Assembly (NCBI GenBank): GCA_042408965.1
Contig: JBHOQN010000165.1
Span: 1-64,000 of the forward strand
Source: Thermogemmatispora sp042408965
GTDB lineage: Bacteria; Chloroflexota; Ktedonobacteria; Ktedonobacterales; Ktedonobacteraceae
Reading direction: 5' to 3'
DNA: 64,000 bases
Below are positions 1-8,500 of this stretch, in pieces. Numbering within the stretch: the first letter of the stretch is position 1; every line of letters begins with the position of its first letter. The notes beneath the pieces are model-generated. The model ran no database searches. It was given only the letters and a program-made list of their open reading frames with translations, and was not told the origin of the DNA. Position numbers and translations under genes: made by a program.

Positions 1-82
1 GTGTCGGGTTGAGTTGTACGACGATCGTCCTATCCATGCACATAGCATATCATACATGTCAGGCGATGGTCAAGCACAGAAA

Positions 83-131
83 GGAGGGGGCGCATTCCTC
101 CCCACGCCTGAAGGCGGGGGTCTCCTGCGCC
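83..131. mobile_element. possible 3' end hairpin of an IS200/IS605 (tnpB) element
   Basis: A nested hairpin is visible: outer arms GGCGCA (89-94) and TGCGCC (126-131), inner arms CCCC-A-CGCCT (100-109) and AGGCGGGGG (112-120) closed by a GA loop. An alternative GGAGG/CCTCC pairing (83-87 with 97-101) competes. A GC-rich hairpin of this form, with CGCCTGAAGGCG at its tip, is familiar downstream of tnpB/OrfB in IS200/IS605 and IS1341-type elements, where it forms the transposon right end and the 3' part of the guide RNA. No tnpB is inside the window, so the element body would lie to the left. It could instead be a plain terminator of an upstream gene. Confidence 0.4.
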
Positions 132-136
132 TATAT

Positions 137-179
137 GATGACAAATGACAAATGGGCCTACTTGTCATCGTTAGTCATC
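137..179. repeat. cluster of four ATGACAA-like heptamers
   Basis: GATGACAA (137-144) is followed by a direct copy ATGACAA (145-151), an inverted copy TTGTCATC (162-169) and a further inverted near-copy AGTCATC (173-179). The outer pair forms a perfect 8-bp inverted repeat with a 17-nt spacer. It may be a regulator binding site or sub-terminal repeats of the mobile element to its left. No gene start lies immediately beside it. Confidence 0.35.
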
Positions 180-364
180 ATTTTCAAAAACTAGTTCCTA
201 CACGACAGAGTGAGCAGTCATACCAGCCCTGGAGCGGCGTTGCAGCACAGGTGATGAAAGTCGAGAGACAAGAACAAACCCGAGGGGAGAACGAGCCAGA
301 GTGATCGTACCTCACTCCCCCCAGGGCAGCAGTGCGAGGAGAGATGTCAGCAAGGAAGTCCAGC

Positions 365-754
365 CTATTCGCGGAAGCGGTGACCGGCTCGTTCGAGCAC
401 ACGCCTAGCGCGTTCAAGGTCCTCAGCCTTAATGAGCAGGTGATCCGTTTCATAGGTCGCGATCGCCAGGACGCTGATGTTGGCCTCAGCCAGAGGCAGT
501 GCGAGAGAAGCGTGAATGCCGGCCACCGAGAAATCGAAAGGCCCGTCAACGCGCACGCACTTCCAGCCACGTTCCGCGCGGTAGCCCTCCGTAGGGACAT
601 TCTCCTCAAAGCAGACAACCGAGAGTTCATAGGGAGTACGAGTCAGCGAGATAAAATCCTCTCCCATCAAGGCCCAATGAGGGATCGGGCCATCAGGGTC
701 GAGGCGGCAGACGGCGTACTGACGTGGAAGAATCGAAAGCGTAAGTTCTGGCAT
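365..754 (-). CDS. ACT-domain protein (ACT_7 type)
   Basis: A small soluble protein of about 129 residues that resembles the stand-alone ACT_7 family: an N-terminal segment with LTLSILP and YAVCRL, then an ACT-like half with LSVVCFEE and a C-terminal ETDHLLIKAEDLERA segment. ACT domains usually bind amino acids or other small ligands; no enzymatic residues are visible. The start at 754 is chosen because it gives the length and N-terminus expected for the family. Upstream ATGs at 772 and 799 are in frame; the former has AAGGAG touching it, which is too close to act as its own ribosome site. It is divergent from the amino acid permease at 1172, so a role in amino acid sensing is possible but only inferred. 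Confidence 0.7.
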   Translation of the reverse strand: MPELTLSILPRQYAVCRLDPDGPIPHWALMGEDFISLTRTPYELSVVCFEENVPTEGYRAERGWKCVRVDGPFDFSVAGIHASLALPLAEANISVLAIATYETDHLLIKAEDLERARRVLERAGHRFRE

Positions 755-802
755 GGGTCGTTCCGGCTCCATCTCCTTGAAAGCAAGCAGCAATAGCATC
801 AA

Positions 803-1171
803 TCAGGCCAGGATTGAGCCGGGGCCGTATCGGGGCCATTGTGCAAAAAACACAATATGAGACCGCCCCTGCGGATAGGTGAGTCAGAGATATGCCCGCA
901 GAAGCCCCGGTATTATTAAGTATAGCCACTCAATCGCGGTCGGTATTTGTGTAAAATGCACGAATCTGAAGGGAGACTTTTTGATGGATTGCCCCTATTT
1001 TTCATAGAGCCTGATCGCTACACTACTAGCGTAGGGAAATGCATGAGCCTGGCCATGTTGGCAGCTCCATCACCCCCTCTCCCGCGCCGCGAAGGCGACC
1101 TCCTGTGGTAATGAGGCCATCAGTTTCCTTTCCTTGGGATTGCGCTGTGCTAGAAAAAGGAGGTTACCCCT
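803..1171. other. divergent intergenic region, ACT protein / APC permease
   Basis: This stretch separates the divergent ACT-domain and permease genes and must hold both promoters. A short dyad, ATTGTG (838-843) and CACAAT (851-856) with a 7-nt A-rich loop, sits on the ACT-gene side and could be an operator. A strong ribosome site AAGGAGGT (1157-1164) precedes the permease start by 7 nt. I do not see a consensus -35/-10 pair for either gene. Confidence 0.4.
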
Positions 1172-2740
1172 ATGGCTACCGAAACCGGTGGTGAAGTTCG
1201 TATGCGGCCCACATTGGGCTTAACGGGTGTTACCATCAATGCGATGGCGTTGATTGCGCCAGGCGCCTTCCTGTGGACCACGTACCAGATTCAGGCAGTA
1301 CCGGCATCGGCGATGAACATGTGGTTTTCCGTCTTTATCGCCACAGCCATCGCCATGCTCACGGCCATAGCGTACGCCACGCTGGCGAAGCGCTATCCAG
1401 AAGCCGGTCCTGGTAGTTCCTACTATTTTGCTGAGGCGGCCGTACTGCAGCAAGAAGAGCATCGGCACTTCAAATTTGCCCGCCTGAGCAAATTCATCGT
1501 TGGCTGGGCCTCCCATCTCTATTACTGGATCTACCCAGGCGTGATGGTAGCCTTCATGGGACTGGTGATCACCTATATCATCCAGACCTTTGTTCCCAGC
1601 TTTGGAGCGGCCTGGCAGGAGATCCTCGTCTGCATTGTCTTCGCACTTATCGTCGGGGCCATTGCCTATATCGGCGTGACCGGAGCCACGCTCGCCAATA
1701 TCATCATCAACGTCATTCAGATTATCGCCCTGACGAGCTTCTCGGTGCTGGCGATTGTCTACCGTATCCAGCATCCCGAGATTCACTACATGCATCCCAG
1801 CGCGCTCAGCGTGGTGCTGCCGCATGATCTGGGCGGGCTGATCTTCCAATCGACGATTGCCATTCTGCTCGTCGTCGGTTTCGAGTCCGCGACCGCGCTG
1901 GCTGCCGAGGCCAAGAATCCCTCGCGCGACATCCCACGTGGCGTCATTCTCTCGCTGGTCATTCAGGCAGTCATCTTCTACTTCCTGGAGTACTTTGCCG
2001 CCAACTTTGTGATCAGTGATGCGTACAAGAACAGCGCGGGCACAGGGTTTGCGGCCGCCAACGCTTCAGTGGCACCTATTGGCGACCTGGCACACCTGAT
2101 TGGCGACAGTCTCCTGGGGGGCAACGGCCTGGCCTACACCATGATGCTGGCAGCCAGCGTAGTGATCGCCCTCGTTGGCACCTCGCTCTCCTGTTTGAAC
2201 ACGGGCGTGCGCGTGACCTATGCGATGGGCAAAGACACGGAGCTGCCTGTAGTCTTTGGTTTCCTCCACGGGCGGTTCCGCACTCCCCACGTCGGAGTTA
2301 TTGTCCTGACGATCGTTTCGGCGCTTGTCGGATCATACGGTATCCTGGACGTCAATCGACTGACACAGGTGACGCTCATTTCCAATATCGGCACCTTCCT
2401 GCTCTACGGGATGACCTGTCTGATCTGTATCGTGGCCTTCGTAGGCGTGAAGGGGCGGAGCATCTTCTCCACCGTGCTGGCGCCGGGGCTGGGTGCGATC
2501 CTCAATATTCTGATGCTGGTCGGCGTGCTGTACTACGCGATTACGTCGGGTGGTGCCTCGCAGATCAATACCATCATCGCGGCCGCTTTCTCCGTAGCCT
2601 GGCTGGTGATCGGCTTCGGCTATCTCTATATCCGCAAGCTGACCACGGGCGCTCCAATCCTCTACCCGGAGGATCACAAGGAGAAGATAGGCTTTAATCT
2701 CGGCGATACCCCTGCTGAGGTGCTGACCGAGAGCAACTAG
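1172..2740 (+). CDS. APC-family amino acid permease
   Basis: A 522-residue integral membrane protein with about 12 to 14 hydrophobic segments. The N-terminus (GLTGVTINAMALIAPGAFLW) matches the first helix of amino acid/polyamine/organocation permeases, and the conserved FESATALAAEAKNPSRDIP segment near residue 240 is the usual loop after helix 6. It probably takes up an amino acid or amine by cation symport; the substrate cannot be read from the sequence. The start is well supported by AAGGAGGT 7 nt upstream. It is a single gene with 408 bp before the next coding region. The C-terminal 35 residues are hydrophilic. Confidence 0.85.
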   Translation: MATETGGEVRMRPTLGLTGVTINAMALIAPGAFLWTTYQIQAVPASAMNMWFSVFIATAIAMLTAIAYATLAKRYPEAGPGSSYYFAEAAVLQQEEHRHFKFARLSKFIVGWASHLYYWIYPGVMVAFMGLVITYIIQTFVPSFGAAWQEILVCIVFALIVGAIAYIGVTGATLANIIINVIQIIALTSFSVLAIVYRIQHPEIHYMHPSALSVVLPHDLGGLIFQSTIAILLVVGFESATALAAEAKNPSRDIPRGVILSLVIQAVIFYFLEYFAANFVISDAYKNSAGTGFAAANASVAPIGDLAHLIGDSLLGGNGLAYTMMLAASVVIALVGTSLSCLNTGVRVTYAMGKDTELPVVFGFLHGRFRTPHVGVIVLTIVSALVGSYGILDVNRLTQVTLISNIGTFLLYGMTCLICIVAFVGVKGRSIFSTVLAPGLGAILNILMLVGVLYYAITSGGASQINTIIAAAFSVAWLVIGFGYLYIRKLTTGAPILYPEDHKEKIGFNLGDTPAEVLTESN

Positions 2741-3148
2741 ACGAATACCCTGATCTGATCTGTTCTGTTCTGTATGTTTGTTTGCCTGTTCCTGTCATGA
2801 GAGACCGACCGGATAGGTGGGGCATCCTGGCGACGCCGGAGCCGTCATGCTGTCCCACCTGCCTGGTGGGTTCCTGGTTGAGTGAGAGGAACGTTGCATG
2901 TCACGTCCAGTTTCAATCAAGCGATAGAGAGACAGGCCGCAGGGACGAGCGGCTGCAAGGGAGGGGAGAAGAAGGCAGAGGGGCGGAAGGCGTTACCGGT
3001 CCCGGTACGGACAGTCCCCCTCGCGTAAGGGCGGCGTCAGCCGTGAGACGGACAGGGCAAGACTGGCAAGACTGCCTCCGTTATGCTACACTGGGGAGTA
3101 AGAGGCCTGGCACTACCTCATTATCTCGCGGAAAGGCGTACAGAGCCG
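2741..3148. other. intergenic region upstream of Ser/Thr kinase
   Basis: No gene is recognised here. Just after the permease stop is a short low-complexity run built on CTGATCTGATCTGTTCTGTT (about 2750-2795), and near 3057-3076 GGCAAGACT occurs twice in tandem. A possible -10-like TATGCT precedes the kinase, but no good -35 accompanies it. Reading frames across the region have poor composition and no ribosome site. Confidence 0.4.
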
Positions 3149-4135
3149 ATGCAGGGGGTCTATAGACCAGGAACGCGCATCGATCATTATGAGATTATGC
3201 GCATGCTGGGGCATGGGGGAATGAGTCGCGTCTATCTGGCACGTGATCTTCGGAGTCAGCAGATAGTCGTGCTCAAGTTTCCTAATAGCGAGTTGATCGG
3301 CAATATCGCCGTCTTTGAGCGCTACAAGCGTGAGGCCGAAGTGGGGCATCGCGTCAATCATCCCTATGTGCAGCACCTGCTCAATGTGGATGAGCAGCGC
3401 TCAGAAGACTACCTGGTCATGGAGTATATCCAGGGACGCTCTCTGCGCGAGGTCCTTGAGGAGCGTGCTCCCGAACCCCTGCCCGTGCCCGAAGCCTTAC
3501 GCATCGCCATCCAGATCTGCGAGGCGCTGGCGCATTGCCATGAACACGGCGTGTTCCACCGTGACATCAAGCCGGAGAACATCATGATTCAAGAGAGCGG
3601 AGATGTCAAAATTATCGATTTTGGCATCGCGCTTCTGGAAGGAGCGCGTCGCGTGACCTGGCGCGGGCTTTCCAGCACGGTAGGGACCCCCGACTACATG
3701 TCACCTGAACAGCTAAAGGGAGAGCGCGGGACGGCCCGCTCAGACATCTATGCTGTAGGGATCATTCTCTACGAGATGCTCTGCGGCCGTACTCCGTTTG
3801 AGGGCGAGAATGTCTTTGCCATTATGAACCAGCACGTTTCTCAAGACCCGCCCTCGGTCCTGACCTACAATCCGAATCTCTCCCCAGAGCTGGAGACCGT
3901 CGTGATGCGCGCCATTCGCCGTGACCCGCAGAAGCGCTATCAGAGTATGCAAGATCTGCTGCATGACCTGCGCAATCTGGAAGAGGTCAAACCGGTGCCC
4001 TATACTCCTGAACCAGCGCAGCTCGATCAGACGGGGCGCATGGTGATGATTGCCTCCCTTGTGATCATTGCGATCTGTCTCTCCATCATTGCCTTCGGGT
4101 TTCTTGTGCAGTTTCTGCATCATACAGCGCGCTAG
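3149..4135 (+). CDS. Hanks-type Ser/Thr protein kinase, C-terminal membrane anchor
   Basis: A 328-residue protein kinase of the PknB type. Visible motifs: glycine loop GHGGMSRVY (21-29), ATP-binding Lys43 (VLKF), catalytic HRD (137-139, HRDIKPEN), DFG (157-159), and GTPDYMSPEQ in the activation/P+1 loop; all key residues are present, so it should be active. A linker follows the kinase domain and one hydrophobic helix near the C-terminus (VMIASLVIIAICLSIIAFGF) anchors it, leaving almost nothing outside the membrane. The start at 3149 is preferred over an upstream in-frame ATG because GAAAGG lies 10 nt before it and the kinase domain begins right after. A PPP-like phosphatase follows 92 bp downstream, suggesting a kinase/phosphatase pair. 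Confidence 0.88.
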   Translation: MQGVYRPGTRIDHYEIMRMLGHGGMSRVYLARDLRSQQIVVLKFPNSELIGNIAVFERYKREAEVGHRVNHPYVQHLLNVDEQRSEDYLVMEYIQGRSLREVLEERAPEPLPVPEALRIAIQICEALAHCHEHGVFHRDIKPENIMIQESGDVKIIDFGIALLEGARRVTWRGLSSTVGTPDYMSPEQLKGERGTARSDIYAVGIILYEMLCGRTPFEGENVFAIMNQHVSQDPPSVLTYNPNLSPELETVVMRAIRRDPQKRYQSMQDLLHDLRNLEEVKPVPYTPEPAQLDQTGRMVMIASLVIIAICLSIIAFGFLVQFLHHTAR

Positions 4136-4227
4136 ACCGACCTCCACCAACGGCCTTGGGAGTGCTGGCGCAAGCCTGCTGATGCAGATCGCTACCTGAT
4201 TCATCAGGGTTATGAGGGGGGCGATCT

Positions 4228-5040
4228 ATGTCTCTGCCATGTCCGGTCTACATTGTGGGCGATGTCCATGGTCAGCTGAAGAAGCTGCTGGCGCTCCTGC
4301 AGAATGCGCATCTGATCGATAGCCAGCATGCGTGGGCAGGGGGGCGAGCCCGGCTCTGGTTTCTGGGCGATTTTGTCGATCGTGGGCCAGATGGCATTGC
4401 CGTCGTGGATCTCGTGATGCGTTTGCAGCAGGAGGCGGCAGCCGTCGGTGGGCAGGTCGGGGCTCTGCTGGGCAATCACGAGATGCTCTTGCTGGCAGCC
4501 TACCGTTTCGGCAGACGCTCGACCGGTCTGGGCAGCAACTTCCTGACACGCTGGCGTAAGAATGGCGGCAATCGGGCAGACCTGGCGGCGCTGCGTCAGT
4601 CGCATCTGGACTGGATACAAGCGTTGCCAGTAATGGCCCTGGTCGATGATCATCTGCTGGTGCATGCAGATGCCCCACTCTATATACGTTGCGGACGCTC
4701 CCTAGAAGAGGTCAACACACACTTTCAGCACCTCCTCAGGCGCAGCGATACCCTTGCCTGGGAAGAGACCCTGGAGGCCTTTGCCAGCCGGGGCGCCTTT
4801 GCCAATAGCTTTGGGGGCATCCAGCTCGTACAGCGCTTTCTGATGCTCTTCGGCGGAAGACGCCTCATTCATGGCCACACGCCAATCAGCATGATGACAG
4901 GCATTTCACCCGCCAGGGTAGCCGCGCCCTGGGTCTACGCTGAAGAGCGCTGTGTGAACGTCGATGGCGGCCTCTATCTGGGTGGCTCCGGTTTCCTCTA
5001 TCAGCCGGAGGCGTTGCCCTCGGAGCTTGCCGCCGGCTGA
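4228..5040 (+). CDS. calcineurin-like metallophosphoesterase (PPP-type phosphatase)
   Basis: A 270-residue phosphatase with the PPP/bis(ApnA)-type metal motifs in order: GDVHG (11-15), GDFVDRGPDG (about 46-55), GNHE (about 84-87), a later LVHAD segment, and GHTP near the C-terminus. These ligate two metal ions and hydrolyse phosphoesters. Relatives act either as Ser/Thr phosphoprotein phosphatases or as ApppA hydrolases; sequence alone does not decide. The position directly after a Ser/Thr kinase on the same strand favours a phosphoprotein role, reversing the action of that kinase or of others in the region. A G-rich ribosome site precedes the ATG. Confidence 0.82.
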   Translation: MSLPCPVYIVGDVHGQLKKLLALLQNAHLIDSQHAWAGGRARLWFLGDFVDRGPDGIAVVDLVMRLQQEAAAVGGQVGALLGNHEMLLLAAYRFGRRSTGLGSNFLTRWRKNGGNRADLAALRQSHLDWIQALPVMALVDDHLLVHADAPLYIRCGRSLEEVNTHFQHLLRRSDTLAWEETLEAFASRGAFANSFGGIQLVQRFLMLFGGRRLIHGHTPISMMTGISPARVAAPWVYAEERCVNVDGGLYLGGSGFLYQPEALPSELAAG

Positions 5041-5123
5041 ACCGAGGTGGGCGCGCTGGCCCGGCCACGCTCCCGAGCAGATACTTTTCCTGGCCCTCCT
5101 GAACTCCTGAGACAGACCGTGTG

Positions 5124-5143
5124 TGAGAACAGAGCTGTTCTCA
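5124..5143. promoter_or_regulatory. perfect inverted repeat TGAGAACA-N4-TGTTCTCA
   Basis: Arms TGAGAACA (5124-5131) and TGTTCTCA (5136-5143) are exactly complementary around GAGC. No T-run follows, so a protein-binding operator is as likely as a hairpin. It lies 84 bp past the phosphatase stop and about 110 bp before the proposed gltB promoter. Confidence 0.4.
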
Positions 5144-5171
5144 TACGATCAGGCTCTATGAGTAGAGCTGC

Positions 5172-5207
5172 GAGGCCGTGAGCGATTGTTACAACGCTTA
5201 CGGCCTC
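5172..5207. terminator. long dyad, candidate terminator after phosphatase gene
   Basis: GAGGCCGTGAGCG (5172-5184) pairs with CGCTTACGGCCTC (5195-5207) with one G-T wobble, and the loop itself contains TTGT/ACAA, so pairing can continue almost to the centre. The following bases (CTTCTCATGCCTTCTT) are pyrimidine-rich but not a clean T tract. It probably ends transcription of the kinase/phosphatase pair. Confidence 0.45.
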
Positions 5208-5236
5208 CTTCTCATGCCTTCTTCAGAGATTTCCCC

Positions 5237-5266
5237 TTGCAAAAAAATGCGTTCGTATGTTACACT
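5237..5266 (+). promoter_or_regulatory. candidate gltB promoter inside an inverted repeat
   Basis: TTGCAA (5237-5242) and TACACT (5261-5266) are separated by 18 nt and match the sigma-70-type hexamers at four positions each. The -10 lies between the exact inverted repeat arms GCGTTCG (5249-5255) and CGAACGC (5277-5283), a good place for a repressor or activator of nitrogen assimilation to act. Confidence 0.4.
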
Positions 5267-5501
5267 TTTTGAACAGCGAACGCTGGTTGTTTGGCTGTAT
5301 GGACCGTGACCGAGTGTCCGCTCCGCGAGCCCCGCCGCTCTTCCCCGATCAATGCCGCTCAAGCGAGCGCATCTGTGCGCCCTGCGACCTGGTTTATCGC
5401 GAATGACCTCGGCGAGCGCTGTTCTGGTCGCCGACTATCTGTGGCCCCGATGCAGGTGCCTCCTGGTCTGATATGCTGTCTGTTTTGCAGGAGGGCAATC
5501 T

Positions 5502-8500
5502 ATGCAGCACCACGCTTCTGATCCCGCGTATCCTCTCTATGATGCCCGGTGGGAACATGATGCCTGTGGTACAGGCTTTATCGTACAGATCTCCGGTGAG
5601 CGCAGTCACATGCTGGTAGAGATGGCCCTGGAGGCGCTGGCACGCCTGACTCACAGGGGTGCGCAGGACGCCGATGCCGAGACTGGCGATGGCGCTGGTG
5701 TCATGACCCAGCTACCAGTGTCCCTGCTCTCGGAGGAGCTACAGGCTCAGCAGATCACCCCACCCGATCCCGCCTCGCTGGCCGTTGGTATGCTCTTTCT
5801 TCCATCCCACGAGCGTGCCCCTCAGGAGTACACACGCAGTCGCCAGGTGATCACCCAGACCCTCGAAGAGTTGGATCTCCCTTTGTTACTGTGGCGTCAG
5901 CCCCCGCTTGATGAAGCAGTGCTGGGCTCTCAGGCGCGCGCTACCCTGCCGTCGATTTCGCAGATTTTGCTTGCACGTCCAGACAAGCTTACGCCTGAAC
6001 AGTTTGACCTGCTGCTCTACTATGCGCGCCGCCTGATCGAGCGCCGTCTACTGGAGGCGGGGCTGAACGCTACTTATATCGTCTCACTTTCTCGACATAC
6101 AATCGTCTACAAAGGCTTGATGGCCCCTGATACCCTGGCGCGCTTCTACCTCGATCTTGCCGATCCTCGCTATACGAGCGCTTTTGCGCTCTTCCACCAG
6201 CGCTACAGCACCAACACCTTTCCCTCCTGGCCGCTGGCGCAGCCCTTCCGTATGCTGGCCCACAATGGCGAGATCAACACGTTGCTGGGGAATCGCAACT
6301 GGATGCGGGCGCGAGAGCAGGCGCTCTCTTCGCCGCTGTGGGGAGAGCGCATCAGTGCGCTGCTACCCGTGATTCAAGACGGGGGGAGCGACTCGGCGCA
6401 GCTAGACAACGTGCTGGAGTTCCTCACCTGTTCGGGGCGCGATCTGTTGCAGAGCATGCAGATGCTGATCCCGCCGGCCTGGGAGCAGTTGCCAGAGCTG
6501 GATGATGCGCGACGCGCCTGGTGCGAGTATCATGCCGGCCAGGTCGAACCATGGGACGGTCCAGCGGCGCTGGCCTTCAGCGATGGGCGCATCGTAGGGG
6601 CGGCGCTGGATCGCAACGGCCTGCGTCCCGCGCGCTATGTGCTGACCTCTCAGGGGCTACTGATTCTGGCTTCAGAGGTTGGCGTGATTCCCTGTGAGGC
6701 CCACGAGGTCGTCGAGAAGGGGCGGCTTGGCCCCGGAGAGATGATCGCCGTTGACCTCTCGCGGGGCACGGTGCTGCGTGATGAGCAGATCAAAGTCATG
6801 CTGGCGCGGCGCCAGCCCTACGGCCAGTGGCTTGAGGCCCATCTCAAGCGTCTTGCCAGGCAGGCACAGGTAGTCTCCTCTGAATTGTGTACCACCTCCG
6901 ACGCTGAAACCCTCTTTCAGCGTCAGATGCTCTTCGGAGTTACCAATGAGGATGTCGAGCTTGTCCTGCGGGCGATGGTGCAGAACACCAAAGAGCCAGT
7001 CTGGAGCATGGGAGATGATACCCCCCTGGCCTCACTCTCGCTGCGTTCGCGCTCCCTGGCTGATTACTTCCACCAGCGTTTTGCCCAGGTGACCAATCCC
7101 CCCATCGATCCCCTGCGCGAGCAGATTGTGATGTCCCTCGATTGTTATCTCGGCCGCCGCGAGAGTCTGCTCAGCGAGTCCCCATTGCATGCGCAACTCA
7201 TCCATCTGGAAACGCCACTGATGACCGAGGCGCACCTGCAGACGCTACGCGCGCTGGAGGAGGAGGCCTTCCGCTCGCGCACGCTCAGTGCCACCTTCCC
7301 CCTGGCCGAAGGGAGCGCTGCTCTGGAGGCTGCTTTGACGCGCCTGGAGCGCGAGGCAGTCGCCGCCGTTGAGGGGGGGGTCAGCCTGCTCGTCCTGAGC
7401 GATCTGGCAGCCGATCTCGCTCATCCGCCAGTACCGATGGTGCTAGCGGTGGGAGCTGTTCATCAGGAGCTGATCCGGCGCGGATTGCGCACAGCGGTGT
7501 CGCTTATTTGTGAGACAGCAGCAGCCTGGGATATCCATCAGATTGCCCTGTTGCTCGGCTATGGTGCCGAGGCGATCGTGCCTGCGCTGGCCCTGGATAC
7601 GGTGCGTGCGCTGGCGGGTGAGCGCCACCTGGAGGAGGTCACGCCGGAGAGCGCCGTCGAGCGTTATCTGCATGTCGTCGAGGATGGCCTGCGCAAAGTG
7701 ATGGCACGCATGGGCATCTCGACCGTGCGCAATATCATCGGCGGTGGACAGTTTGAGATTGTAGGTCTGGAGGCGTCGCTGATCGAGCGCTGTTTCGCTG
7801 GCTCGCCGGCCCGTCCGGGTAGCGTGGGGCTGGAGCAGATTGCGCGCCAGCTCATCGCCCATTGTCAGGTGCTGAGCGAGCCAGCATCCCAGGCGGCTCA
7901 GGCCCCCCGTGCGGCCGCAGGACGCGCCGCCGTGGCCACGGGCCATCAGCGACGCAAGCTACCAGAGGCCGGTTACTATCGCTTCCGGCGAGATGCTGAG
8001 TATCACGCCTTCAATCCGCTGGTGGTGCGCGCTCTGCAGAAAGCTGCCCTTAGCGGTGATCCTGAGGACTATCGGCACTTCACAGAGCTGGTCTATCAGC
8101 GGCCGCCAACCACCATTCGCGATCTGCTCAGCTTTGTGCCGCGCGAGCCGGTCCCCATCGAGGAGGTCGAATCCGTTGAGGCCATTCGGGCGCGCTTCGT
8201 CGTTTCGGCGATGTCACTGGGGGCCCTCAGTCCCGAGGCCCATCGCACGATCGCTGCGGCCATGAACAGCATTGGCGGGCGCAACAATACCGGTGAGGGG
8301 GGCGAGGACCCCGACTGGTACCATGAGCTGCTCGATGGCCAGTCGGTGAGCAGCAAGATCAAGCAGGTGGCCTCGGCGCGTTTCGGGGTGACCACCCAGT
8401 ACCTGGTGCGCGCCGAGGAGCTGGAGATCAAGATGGCTCAAGGCTCCAAGCCAGGCGAGGGCGGTCAGCTGCCGCCGAACAAGGTGACGCCCTTCATTGC

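Larger units (their letters stand above)
1..364. other. left-edge intergenic region
   Basis: No convincing gene is seen in this stretch on either strand. It holds a strong nested hairpin at 83-131 and a cluster of short repeats at 137-179, both listed separately. The rest, up to the 3' end of the ACT-domain gene at 365, shows nothing I recognise. Whatever gene lies to the left is outside the window. Confidence 0.6.
5041..5501. other. gltB leader / intergenic region rich in dyads
   Basis: No coding region is supported. Three dyads lie here: a perfect 8-bp arm hairpin at 5124-5143, a long imperfect dyad at 5172-5207, and a 7-bp inverted repeat at 5249-5283 that encloses the -10 of a plausible promoter. 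From that promoter to the gltB start leaves a leader of about 230 nt. Confidence 0.5.

Noticed and set aside
2782..3165. 127-codon frame before the Ser/Thr kinase
   Set aside because: Overlaps the kinase start, has no ribosome site and a composition unlike neighbouring genes.
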